NCBI RefSeq assembly: GCF_001667735.1
Contig: NZ_LZJN01000192.1
Span: 1-64,000 of the forward strand
Reading direction: 5' to 3'
DNA from: Mycobacterium sp. E183
Lineage (GTDB): Bacteria > Actinomycetota > Actinomycetes > Mycobacteriales > Mycobacteriaceae
Length of the DNA stretch: 64,000 nucleotides
Shown here: positions 1 to 8,309 of the stretch, in pieces
How positions within the stretch are numbered: position 1 is the stretch's first letter
How the letters are laid out: each line of letters starts with the position of its first letter
Notes under the pieces: model-generated
Seen by the model: the letters and a program-made list of their open reading frames with translations, nothing else
Told to the model about the DNA's origin: nothing
Databases searched by the model: none
Position numbers and translations under genes: made by a program

Positions 1-2
1 GC

Positions 3-3000
3 GGCACCGACAGCTGGACCCCGTACGTGGCGCCGACCGCGACCGCCGGCGCGCCGCTGGTGACCGGGTCGGCGGCCGTCCTGGCCACCTGCCTGGTCGC
101 GGCAGCCGGGCTGGCGGGGCTGGCGAGTCCGGCGATGCCGGCCCGCGGGCGGTTGGTGACCATGCTGGTGGCCGGGGTGGTGCTGATGGCCGCCGGCTAC
201 AGCGGCGGGCTCGGCTCGCCGGTGGCGCACGCGGTGCAGACGTTCCTGGATGCCGGCGGCGCGCCGCTGCGCAACGTGCACAAGCTGGGGTCGGTGGTCC
301 GGATCCCGATCGTGCTGGGCGTCGCCCAGGTGTTGGGCCGGGTCCCGCTGCCCGGGTGGGGGCCCGCCTCCCGATGGCTGCGCGCGTTCGCCCACCCAGA
401 GCGCGACAGGCGGGTGGCCGTCGCGATCGTCGTGCTGACGGCGCTGCTGGTGAGCACCTCCCTGGCGTGGACGGGCCGGCTGACCCCGCCCGGCACCTTC
501 AGCGCGATACCCCGCTACTGGCAGGAAACCGCCGACTGGCTCGACCGGCACAACACGGGCACCCCGGTGCCCGGCCGGGTGCTGGTGGTCCCGGGGGCGC
601 CGTTCGCCACCCAGGTGTGGGGCACCAGCCACGACGAGCCGCTGCAGGTGCTCGGCGGCAGCCCGTGGGGCGTGCGCGACTCCATCCCGCTGACGCCGCC
701 GCAAACCATCCGGGCGCTGGATTCGGTGCAGCGCCTCTTCGCCGCCGGGCGCCCATCGGCGGGGCTGGCGGATACGCTTGCCCGCCAAGGTATTTCGTAT
801 CTGGTGTTGCGCAACGACCTGGATCCGGATACGTCGCGCTCGGCGCGGCCCATCCTGGTGCACCGCGTCGTCGACGGGTCCGCGGGCCTGCAGAAGGTGG
901 CTCAGTTCGGCGAGCCGGTGGGCCCCGGCACCCTCGCGGGCTTCGTCGCCGACAGCGGCCTGCGGCCCAGATATCCGGCCGTTGAGGTCTACCGGGTCGC
1001 CGGCGGTTCCGGAGCGCCGTACTTCGCCGACGTCGACCGGCTGCCCCGGGTCGACGGCGGGCCGGAGGTGCTGCTGCGCCTCGACGAGCGGCGCCGGCTG
1101 CAGAATCAGCCGCCGTTGGGTCCGGTGCTGATGTCCGCCGACGCTCGCGCGGCCGACATTCCGGCGCCGACCGTGACCGTCACCGATACCCCGGTCTCCC
1201 GCGAGACCGACTACGGGCGGGTGGACCAGCATTCGTCGGCCGTCCGTGCGCCGGGCGACGCGCGGCATACCTACAACCGGGTGCCCGACTATCCCGTCCC
1301 GGGCGCGGACCCGGTCGTCGGCGCGTGGACCGGGGGCCGGATCACGGTGTCGAGCTCGTCGTCGGACTCCACGGCCATGCCCGACGTCGCGCCGGCGACC
1401 GCGCCCGTCGCCGCCATCGACGGCGACCCCGCGACCGCGTGGGTGTCCAACTCGCTGCAGGCGGCCGTCGGCCAGTGGCTGCAGGTCGATTTCGACCATC
1501 CGGTGACCAACGCGGCGCTCACCCTGACGCCGAGCGCCACCGCCGTCGGCGCCCAGGTGCGCCGCATCCTGATCGAGACGGCGACCGGTAGCACCACCCT
1601 GCGGTTCGACGAGCCGGGCAAGCCGCTCGCCTCCGCACTGCCCTACGGCGAGACGCCCTGGGTGCGGATTACCGCCGCGGGCACCGACGACGGCTCGCCG
1701 GGTGTGCAATTCGGCATCACCGACCTCTCGATCACCCAATACGACGCGTCCGGATTCGCCCACCCGGTCGAGCTGCGGCACACCGTGCGGGTCCCCGGGC
1801 CCCCGACCGGTTCGTCGATCACCGGCTGGGACCTGGGTTCGGAGCTGCTCGGCAGGCCGGGTTGCGCGACGGCGCCCGATGGCGTGCGCTGCGCGCCGTC
1901 GATGGCCCTGGCGCCCGAGGAGCCGGTCAATCTGAGCCGGACGCTGACCGTTCCGGCGCCGATGTCGGTGACGCCGCTGGTGTGGGTAAGGCCGCGCCAG
2001 GGCCCCAAGCTGGCCGACCTGATCGCCGAGCCGGGCACCACGCGGGCGAGGGGCGACTCCGACATGGTCGACGTCCTCGGCTCGACGTTTGCGGCGACCG
2101 ACGGCGACCCGTCCACCGCGTGGACGGCGCCGCAGCGGGTGGTGCAGCACAAGACCCCGCCCACGCTGACGCTCACTCTGCCGCGGCCCACCGAGGTCAC
2201 CGGCCTGCGGTTGGTGCCCAGCCGCTCGGCGCTGCCCGCCCACCCGACGATGGTGGCGGTCGACCTGGGCGACGGCCCGCAGGTGCGTTCGTTGAAACCC
2301 GGTGAACCGCAGACACTTTCGCTGAACCCGCGGGTGACCGACAGCGTCACCGTGAGCCTGCTGAATTGGGAAGACGTCATCGACCGCAACGCGCTGGGCT
2401 TCGACCAGCTCAAGCCGCCGGGGCTGGCCGAACTGTCGGCGCTCGGCGCCGACGGCAACCCGATCGCGCCCGCCGACGCCGCCCGCAACCGCGGGCGCGA
2501 GATCACGGTCGACTGCGACCACGGCCCGGTGATCGCGGTCGCGGGCCGGTTCGTGCACACATCGATCCGCACCACCGTGGGCGCGCTGCTCGGCGGCGAG
2601 CCCATCGCCGCGCGCGCGTGCGACCCCGACCCGGTCGCGCTGCCTGCGGGCCAACAGGAGCTGCTGATCAGCCCGGGCGCCCAGTTCGTCGTCGACGGCG
2701 CCGAGCTGACCTCGCGCGCGGCCGCGCCAGTCGCGCCCGCCGCCGTCGCGGTTCCGGTGTGGCGGGCGTGGGGGCCGGACCGGCGCGAGGTGCAGGCGCC
2801 GCCGTCGTCCACCTCGCGGGTGCTGGTCGTCCCCGAAAGCATCAACCCCGGCTGGGTCGCGCGCACCAGCAGCGGGACCCGGCTGACCCCGGTCGCCGTC
2901 AACGGCTGGCAGCAGGGCTGGGTGGTGCCCCCGGGGGACCCCGGCACCATCACGCTGACCTTCCCGTCCAACGCGCCCTACCGCGCGGGGCTCGCGGTCG

Positions 3001-3404
3001 GTCTGGCCTTGCTGCCGCTGTTGGCCCTGCTCGCGCTGTGGCGCACCCGCAGCCGGCGCGCCGACGATGCGCCCGCCCGGCCGTGGAACCCGGGGGCGTG
3101 GGCGGCGGTCGCGGTGGTGGCCGCCGCGGCGGTGGTCGCCGGGGCGGCGGGCGTCGTCGTGGTGGGTGCGGCGTTGGGGCTGCGATACGCGCTGCGCCGC
3201 CGCTTCGACGGCGCCGCGATGGCGCTGAGCGCGGGCGGTCTGATCCTGGCCGGGGCCGTGCTCTCGCGCCATCCCTGGCGATCGGTGGACGGCTACGCCG
3301 GCCATTCCGCGAATGTGCAGCTGCTGGCGCTGATTTCGCTCGCGGCGCTCGCCGCGTCCGCGGTGGCGCTGCCCGATCGGGCCCGTGGGCCAGGTGACGA
3401 ATAG
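3..3404 (+). CDS. aftD: Arabinofuranosyltransferase AftD, C-terminal part (5' end outside window)
   Basis: The open frame enters at base 3 with no start codon in the window, so the N-terminal GT-C catalytic part is missing; about 1,133 residues remain. AftD adds arabinofuranose to cell-wall arabinogalactan and lipoarabinomannan from decaprenyl-phosphoryl arabinose, with its sugar-binding region outside the membrane. The visible part has membrane segments near residues 20-65 and 135-155, then a long extracytoplasmic region with two discoidin (F5/8 type C)-like modules, recognisable by AAIDGDPATAW (about residue 470) and AATDGDPSTAW (about 705). A cluster of hydrophobic helices ends the protein after about residue 1000. 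The next gene, an Rv0235c homologue on the same strand, matches the tuberculosis gene order. The family call is strong; the catalytic half cannot be inspected here. Confidence 0.9.
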   Translation, partial: GTDSWTPYVAPTATAGAPLVTGSAAVLATCLVAAAGLAGLASPAMPARGRLVTMLVAGVVLMAAGYSGGLGSPVAHAVQTFLDAGGAPLRNVHKLGSVVRIPIVLGVAQVLGRVPLPGWGPASRWLRAFAHPERDRRVAVAIVVLTALLVSTSLAWTGRLTPPGTFSAIPRYWQETADWLDRHNTGTPVPGRVLVVPGAPFATQVWGTSHDEPLQVLGGSPWGVRDSIPLTPPQTIRALDSVQRLFAAGRPSAGLADTLARQGISYLVLRNDLDPDTSRSARPILVHRVVDGSAGLQKVAQFGEPVGPGTLAGFVADSGLRPRYPAVEVYRVAGGSGAPYFADVDRLPRVDGGPEVLLRLDERRRLQNQPPLGPVLMSADARAADIPAPTVTVTDTPVSRETDYGRVDQHSSAVRAPGDARHTYNRVPDYPVPGADPVVGAWTGGRITVSSSSSDSTAMPDVAPATAPVAAIDGDPATAWVSNSLQAAVGQWLQVDFDHPVTNAALTLTPSATAVGAQVRRILIETATGSTTLRFDEPGKPLASALPYGETPWVRITAAGTDDGSPGVQFGITDLSITQYDASGFAHPVELRHTVRVPGPPTGSSITGWDLGSELLGRPGCATAPDGVRCAPSMALAPEEPVNLSRTLTVPAPMSVTPLVWVRPRQGPKLADLIAEPGTTRARGDSDMVDVLGSTFAATDGDPSTAWTAPQRVVQHKTPPTLTLTLPRPTEVTGLRLVPSRSALPAHPTMVAVDLGDGPQVRSLKPGEPQTLSLNPRVTDSVTVSLLNWEDVIDRNALGFDQLKPPGLAELSALGADGNPIAPADAARNRGREITVDCDHGPVIAVAGRFVHTSIRTTVGALLGGEPIAARACDPDPVALPAGQQELLISPGAQFVVDGAELTSRAAAPVAPAAVAVPVWRAWGPDRREVQAPPSSTSRVLVVPESINPGWVARTSSGTRLTPVAVNGWQQGWVVPPGDPGTITLTFPSNAPYRAGLAVGLALLPLLALLALWRTRSRRADDAPARPWNPGAWAAVAVVAAAAVVAGAAGVVVVGAALGLRYALRRRFDGAAMALSAGGLILAGAVLSRHPWRSVDGYAGHSANVQLLALISLAALAASAVALPDRARGPGDE

Positions 3405-3491
3405 CCGTCGAGGGTATTGGTTGGCCGTTTGCCGGCTGATTGACTGGATATGCGGGTCTGTGTGACCGACACCGTCCGAGGAGTTACGGCC

Positions 3492-4931
3492 ATGGGCTGG
3501 TTTTCCGCACCCGAATATTGGCTCGGCAGAGAGGTGCTCGAGCGGGGCGCCGCGGTGGTCTACCTGCTTGCGTTCGTCGCGGCCGCGGCGCAGTTCCGGG
3601 CGCTCATCGGCGAGCACGGAATGCAGCCCATCCCGCGGTTTTTGGCCGGGCAGTCGTTCTGGCGGACCCCCAGCCTGTTTCACCTGCGGTACTCCGATCG
3701 CCTGTTCTCGGCGGTGGCCTGGTTCGGGGCGGTTCTGTCGGCGGCGGTCGTCGCCGGCGCTGCCGATGCCGTGCCGCTGTGGGCCGCGATGTTGATGTGG
3801 CTGACGCTATGGGTGCTCTACCTGTCGATCGTCAACGTCGGGCAGACCTGGTACGCGTTCGGCTGGGAGTCGCTGCTGCTCGAGACCGGCTTTTTGATGA
3901 TCTTTCTCGGCAATTCCCAAGTGGCGCCGCCGGTGTTGACGCTGTGGATGGTCCGGTTGCTGCTGTTCCGGGTCGAGTTCGGCGCCGGGTTGATCAAGAT
4001 GCGCGGCGACCCGTGCTGGCGCGACCTGACGTGTCTGTACTACCACCACGAGACGCAGCCGCTGCCCGGGCCGTTGAGCTGGTTCTTCCACCACCTGCCG
4101 AAGCCGCTGCATCGAATTGAGGTGGCGGGCAACCACTTCTCGCAGCTGATCGTGCCGTTCGGGCTGTTCGCGCCGCAACCGGTGGCCGGCGTCGCGGCGG
4201 CGATCATCGTCGTCACCCAACTGTGGCTGGTCGCGTCGGGCAACTTCGCCTGGCTCAACTGGGTGACGATCCTGTTGGCGTGCAGCGCCATCGACGACTC
4301 GTGGTTCAGGGCGCGCCTTCATCCGGCGTTCTCGGCGACGCCGGTGTGGTTCGCCGCGCTGGTGATCGCGTTCACCGCGGCGGTGTTGTTCATGAGCTAC
4401 TGGCCGGTGCGCAACATGTTGTCCAAACGGCAGCGAATGAACATGTCGTTCAACTCTTTTCATTTGGTCAATACCTACGGCGCGTTCGGCAGCATCGGTC
4501 GCGTTCGCCGCGAGGTGGTGATCGAAGGCACCGACGAAGCTCACCCCACCGAGCAGACCGTCTGGAAGGAATACGAATTCAAGGGCAAGCCCGGCGCCGT
4601 GCGCCGGCTCCCCCGCCAGTGGGCGCCGTACCACCTGCGGCTGGACTGGCTGATGTGGTTCGCCGCCATCTCGCCCGCCTACGCGCAGCCGTGGCTGACG
4701 CCGTTCCTGCAGCGGCTGCTGTGCAACGACCGGCCCACACTGCGCTTGTTGCGGCGCAACCCATTTCCGGATGCGCCGCCGCGTTACGTGCGCGCGCTGC
4801 TGTACGAATATCGCTTCACGACGCCCGCCGAGCTGCGCCGTGAGCGAGCCTGGTGGCATCGAACGCTGATCGGCGGGTACGTCCGGCCGATGGCGCTGGC
4901 GGCGGCGGATTCCGCAACAGGACGGGGCTAA
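3492..4931 (+). CDS. Lipase maturation factor family membrane protein (Rv0235c-type)
   Basis: This 479-residue polytopic membrane protein resembles the lipase maturation factor family, which in animals helps lipases fold in the ER; its mycobacterial role is unknown. It begins MGWFSAPEYWLGREVLERG and has several hydrophobic segments. Conserved-looking patches include WYAFGWESLLLETGF, then FGAGLIKMRGDPCWRDLTC and the soluble stretch EFKGKPGAVRRLPRQWAPYH near residue 370. The ATG at 3492 is chosen over an in-frame ATG at 3450 because GAGGAG lies about 8 bases upstream and the length then matches the roughly 480 residues of Rv0235c. It follows aftD by 87 bases on the same strand and could share its transcript. 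Its stop overlaps the stop of the converging gene. Confidence 0.85.
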   Translation: MGWFSAPEYWLGREVLERGAAVVYLLAFVAAAAQFRALIGEHGMQPIPRFLAGQSFWRTPSLFHLRYSDRLFSAVAWFGAVLSAAVVAGAADAVPLWAAMLMWLTLWVLYLSIVNVGQTWYAFGWESLLLETGFLMIFLGNSQVAPPVLTLWMVRLLLFRVEFGAGLIKMRGDPCWRDLTCLYYHHETQPLPGPLSWFFHHLPKPLHRIEVAGNHFSQLIVPFGLFAPQPVAGVAAAIIVVTQLWLVASGNFAWLNWVTILLACSAIDDSWFRARLHPAFSATPVWFAALVIAFTAAVLFMSYWPVRNMLSKRQRMNMSFNSFHLVNTYGAFGSIGRVRREVVIEGTDEAHPTEQTVWKEYEFKGKPGAVRRLPRQWAPYHLRLDWLMWFAAISPAYAQPWLTPFLQRLLCNDRPTLRLLRRNPFPDAPPRYVRALLYEYRFTTPAELRRERAWWHRTLIGGYVRPMALAAADSATGRG

Positions 4932-5488
4932 CGGGCCGCGGGCTCGTCGAGCAGTTGCAACCGCGCGTCGAGCAGACGCGGGTAGTACCAGTAGTAGCCG
5001 GCGAGATACGCGAACGCCACCGCCAGCAACAGGCTTCGCAACGTGAAATGCTTTGCGTCACCGATGAAGCCGAAAACCTGCACCGAAACGAGAATCCAGC
5101 AAGCGGTGATCATCAGTTTGGCGGAACCCGTGATCGAGTCGCGGGCCCGCTCGATCAGTTGCCTCGCCGCGTCACGCGTTGCCGGATCATCGGGAAGGGC
5201 GCCCGAACGCATCGCCTCGGACACGTGGCGACATTCGGCGAATGACAGCGTTCCGAGTGTGGGCCGCAGCCCCGCCATGCGGCGCACCGAGCCGAGCGCG
5301 GTGGCCAAGCCGATCACCAGTGCGACGATCGCGACGGTGATCCACCACGGTGCGCTGGTCCAGTGCGACCGGGACGGCCCGCTGGGGTAGTCGCCGATCA
5401 TCACGAGCGGTGCCAGGCCCAGCATCACCGCCAGGGCGTACAACGGCCACTGCAGCCACCAGGGTCTCAGCGACAGCCACAACGACAC
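4928..5488 (-). CDS. Hypothetical integral membrane protein
   Basis: I do not recognise this 186-residue protein. It has two hydrophobic segments near the N-terminus (about 12-32 and 49-66), a soluble middle rich in charged residues (LIERARDSITGSAK), and two more hydrophobic stretches near 122-140 and 150-168, ending in a short cytoplasmic-looking tail. The start is a GTG at 5488. It converges on the lipase-maturation-factor gene, and the two stop codons overlap by four bases (CTAA read on the plus strand). No catalytic motif is visible. Confidence 0.7.
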   Translation of the reverse strand: MSLWLSLRPWWLQWPLYALAVMLGLAPLVMIGDYPSGPSRSHWTSAPWWITVAIVALVIGLATALGSVRRMAGLRPTLGTLSFAECRHVSEAMRSGALPDDPATRDAARQLIERARDSITGSAKLMITACWILVSVQVFGFIGDAKHFTLRSLLLAVAFAYLAGYYWYYPRLLDARLQLLDEPAAR

Positions 5489-5627
5489 AGACGAAACCTT
5501 AGCGAAGCGCGGCCCAGGCTATGCCGCGTCGGGATGACCAGGTGGACTCAAACCACCAAACCAGCCACCCCACGGACAGAAAGACCTGCACACTCGCGCA
5601 AAGATCTGCGTATTTGGGGCGATGCCC

Positions 5628-6098
5628 TCAACTCAGGTCCTCGACCAGAATGTCGTTGACCGTCTTGAGATCCTCAATCGCCTGGTGCGCATACGAGTCC
5701 GCCAGATCGAGATCGACCGGGGTGGAGTTCGGCCCCAACGACATGCACATGTGCATCGCAGTGTGAAAGTCGTTGATCTGCTTTTGCAAGGCGGTGGTCA
5801 GGGCGGGGTCCGGCGTGGGCAGATGGGCCTGCAGGCCGATGGCTTGTTCGTCGTGGACCGCCGAGCAGGCCGCCCGTAGAGCGTTGATGTCGTTGGCTTC
5901 GATCGCGTCGACTGCCGCCTGCATGAACTTCGTCGTGTGCGCCAGGTGCTCTTCGGCCTGCGAATACCACTCCGGAACGCCGGGGTAGACGGCGCCCGCC
6001 GTCCCCGCAGGCGCCACCGCGAACAGGGCCACCGCGAACAGGGTCGCCGCGGCAGCGGCGCCACCCAACCGCTTGTGGAGATGCCGGGTCGGCCTCAT
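5628..6098 (-). CDS. Small secreted protein of unknown function
   Basis: This 156-residue protein has a clear signal peptide: basic MRPTRHLHKR, a hydrophobic alanine-rich core, and a likely cleavage site after TAGA near residue 36. The mature part looks helical and contains only two cysteines (ACSAVHDE and HMCMSLGP), which could form one disulfide, and several histidines (HTAMHMCM). I cannot assign a function. It is transcribed divergently from another small exported protein at 6211, with 112 bases between the starts; CTTAAG occurs twice in that gap, at 6101-6106 and 6165-6170. Confidence 0.75.
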   Translation of the reverse strand: MRPTRHLHKRLGGAAAAATLFAVALFAVAPAGTAGAVYPGVPEWYSQAEEHLAHTTKFMQAAVDAIEANDINALRAACSAVHDEQAIGLQAHLPTPDPALTTALQKQINDFHTAMHMCMSLGPNSTPVDLDLADSYAHQAIEDLKTVNDILVEDLS

Positions 6099-6210
6099 GT
6101 CTTAAGGCTCCGCGCCCGGCGACCCGATCGATAGGGCCTTCGGGCCCGTCCTGTGATGTGAGGACTTAAGCCCCTCGCCACAGCAGCGGGCCGCGGCGAA
6201 GGATCCGACC

Positions 6211-6582
6211 ATGAGACCAGCGATCGCGGGGTTGGCAACCCTGCTGGCGCTCTCCGGCTCGCTGTGGACGGCGGACCTCATGCTCGGTCCGGGTACCGCC
6301 CACGCCGTGTGCTCCACGAACAACGGCGGTAATCAGCCGCCCGAGTGCGCGCCGCCCGAGGGACCGCCGGCTTGCTACACCTCACACATCTGCAGCCAGA
6401 TGTGGTGCCCGAACCTGGGCGAGATGCGCCGGATGCCGGACTGGGACCGCAACGTCTGCCACACCTATTACTTCGCGCCCGACTCCGGCCTGCCCGCGCT
6501 CATTGTGCAAGGGCAGCCGCCGGGATTGCGGCTGCCGCCGAACACGGGCGTCTGTCCGCCGTTGGCCTGGATGTGCCCGTGA
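6211..6582 (+). CDS. Small secreted cysteine-rich protein
   Basis: This 123-residue product begins with a signal peptide (MRPAIAGLATLLALSGSLW...) probably cut after GTAHA near residue 33. The mature protein of about 90 residues holds eight cysteines, enough for four disulfides, and is rich in proline, as in PPECAPPEGPPACY and the C-terminal VCPPLAWMCP. This fits a small, rigid, exported domain. GAAGGA lies about 8 bases before the ATG. Its stop is immediately followed by the end of the converging ThDP-enzyme gene. The function is unknown; similar small secreted proteins are common in mycobacteria. Confidence 0.75.
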   Translation: MRPAIAGLATLLALSGSLWTADLMLGPGTAHAVCSTNNGGNQPPECAPPEGPPACYTSHICSQMWCPNLGEMRRMPDWDRNVCHTYYFAPDSGLPALIVQGQPPGLRLPPNTGVCPPLAWMCP

Positions 6583-6583
6583 A

Positions 6584-8230
6584 TCACAGCGTCTCGTCCA
6601 GCTCGCCCAGCCGATCGGTCAGCCGCAAATTCTCCGAGTAATCGACCGGGCAGGCGATCACCGAGACGCCGTCATCCGCTAAGGCGGCCCGCAGCGTCGG
6701 CAGCAGTTCCTCGGCATGAGAGATCCGATAACCCTTGGCGCCAAAACTTTCCGCGTACTTCACCACGTCGGGGTTGCCGAACTTCACGTAGTAGTGGGCC
6801 CCGAGTTCGAGGTCCATCTTCCACTCGATCAGGCCGTAACCGCCGTCCTCCCAGATCAGCACCACCAGCGGTATCCGCTCGCGGACGGCGGTCTCGATCT
6901 CCTGTGAGTTCATCAGGAACGCGCCGTCACCGACGACGGCCAACACCTTCGACTCTGGTCGGGCCAGCTTGACGCCGAGTGCACCCGGCAGCGCAAACCC
7001 CATGGTGGACAAGCCGTTTGACACCAGACAGGTATTGCACTCGTACGTCGGGTAGAGCCGCGCCATCCACATCTTGGTGGCGCCGGTGTCCACCAGGACC
7101 ACGTCGCTGCGGCCCAGCGCCGCCCGCGTGTCGGCCACCACCCGAGCCGGGGCCAGCGGATAGCGTGAATCCTCTTGCCCCCGAGCGAATTCCTCGGCGA
7201 GCAGGCCGTGCCCCGGAACCTCCGGATCGGCCTCGTAGGCGTGGCCGTCCAGCCCGTCCGTCAGCGCATCCAGGGAAGCGCTGATGTCGCCGATGATCCC
7301 GACGTCCACCGAATAGTGGGCGTCGACCTCGGCCGGGAACCGGTGGATGTGGATGATCTTCTTGTCGGCCTGCGGGTTGATCCGGACGGGGTCGAACTCT
7401 TGCAGCTCGTAGCCCACGGCGATCACCACGTCAGCGTTGTCGAAGCCGAAGTTCACGTAGTCATGCCGCATGAACCCGAGGGTTCCGATGCTGTTGGGGT
7501 GGTCATCGGGCATGACACCCTTGCCGTGGAAGGTGTTGGCGACGGGGATGCCGAATTCCTCGGAGAACCGCACCAGGGCCGCGGTGGCGTTGCCGCGCGC
7601 GGCGCCGTGCCCGGCCAGCACCACCGGCCGCTTGGCCTGGCGCAGGATGTCGACCGCGCGCTCCACCTGGCCGGGTGCGGGCGCGTCGGCGCGAACGACG
7701 TTGCGCGGCAACGGCGTCAAGTCATAGTCGGTTTCGTCGGCGTCGATGTGCTCGGGGACGGCCACGTACACCGCCGCCGGGCGTTCGGTCTCGGCGACCT
7801 TGAACGCCTTGCGGAACATCTCGGGGATGGCGCGCGCGGTCGGGACTCCGGCGGCCCACCGGGTGATGGGCGCGAACATCGACACCAGGTCGACGTACTG
7901 GTGCGACTCCTTGAACTCCCGGTCGTGGCCCACTTGCGCGGAGATCGCGACCAGCGGGGTGCTGTTGGTGGTGGCGTCGGCCACCCCGAGTTGCATGTTG
8001 ATCGCGCCGGGGCCCAGAGTGCTCGAGACCACCGCCGCCCGCCCGGTGACGCGCCCGTACATCTCGGCCATGAAGGCCGCGCCCTGCTCGTGCCGGGTGA
8101 GCACGTAGCGGATGCTGGACGCGGCCAGCGCCTGCACGAAGCGGATGTTCTCCTCCCCCGGCAGTCCGAACACCACGGAAACACCCTCGTTTTCCAGGCA
8201 CTTGACCATCAGTTCGGCGGCTTTACTCAT
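6584..8230 (-). CDS. Acetolactate-synthase-fold ThDP enzyme; candidate 2-oxoglutarate decarboxylase
   Basis: This 548-residue thiamine-diphosphate enzyme has the usual three domains. The N-terminal Pyr domain carries the catalytic Glu48 in TRHEQGAAFM; the C-terminal domain holds the metal/ThDP motif from GDG (434-436), where the usual Asn region reads WEDGGYGLIEW (460-470). An automatic annotation would say acetolactate synthase large subunit. No regulatory small subunit lies nearby. Its opening (ELMVKCLENEGVSVVFGLPG) and its C-terminal DYSENLRLTDRLG resemble, from memory, the cyanobacterial enzyme shown to be 2-oxoglutarate decarboxylase, whose gene also neighbours a succinate-semialdehyde dehydrogenase. 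Here gabD1 lies divergently 79 bases away. The start is the ATG at 8230 with GGGAGGTG upstream. The fold is certain; the substrate is inferred. Confidence 0.85.
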   Translation of the reverse strand: MSKAAELMVKCLENEGVSVVFGLPGEENIRFVQALAASSIRYVLTRHEQGAAFMAEMYGRVTGRAAVVSSTLGPGAINMQLGVADATTNSTPLVAISAQVGHDREFKESHQYVDLVSMFAPITRWAAGVPTARAIPEMFRKAFKVAETERPAAVYVAVPEHIDADETDYDLTPLPRNVVRADAPAPGQVERAVDILRQAKRPVVLAGHGAARGNATAALVRFSEEFGIPVANTFHGKGVMPDDHPNSIGTLGFMRHDYVNFGFDNADVVIAVGYELQEFDPVRINPQADKKIIHIHRFPAEVDAHYSVDVGIIGDISASLDALTDGLDGHAYEADPEVPGHGLLAEEFARGQEDSRYPLAPARVVADTRAALGRSDVVLVDTGATKMWMARLYPTYECNTCLVSNGLSTMGFALPGALGVKLARPESKVLAVVGDGAFLMNSQEIETAVRERIPLVVLIWEDGGYGLIEWKMDLELGAHYYVKFGNPDVVKYAESFGAKGYRISHAEELLPTLRAALADDGVSVIACPVDYSENLRLTDRLGELDETL

Positions 8231-8250
8231 CCGGCACCTCCCTTGGGGGA

Positions 8251-8258
8251 ACGATAGT
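8251..8258. promoter_or_regulatory. Possible overlapping divergent -10 elements between ThDP enzyme and gabD1
   Basis: The 79-base gap contains ACGATAGT. Read on the minus strand it gives TATCGT (8256 to 8251), and on the plus strand GATAGT (8253-8258), both of the TANNNT/xANNNT type used by mycobacterial housekeeping sigma factors. Neither has a convincing -35. If real, one symmetric element would start both transcripts and tie the two genes to common control. This is a weak call. Confidence 0.3.
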
Positions 8259-8309
8259 GGCAGGCTGGGTGTTGCACCTCTTACCAACCCCGAAGCGAAG
8301 GATTGCAGC

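Noticed and set aside
1643..2971. Long minus-strand ORF opposite aftD (442 codons)
   Set aside because: Long open frames opposite GC-rich genes are common; the protein has shadow-like Ser/Thr/Gly-rich composition and no motif.
3450..3491. Upstream ATG of the lipase-maturation-factor gene
   Set aside because: No ribosome site near it; GAGGAG precedes the ATG at 3492.
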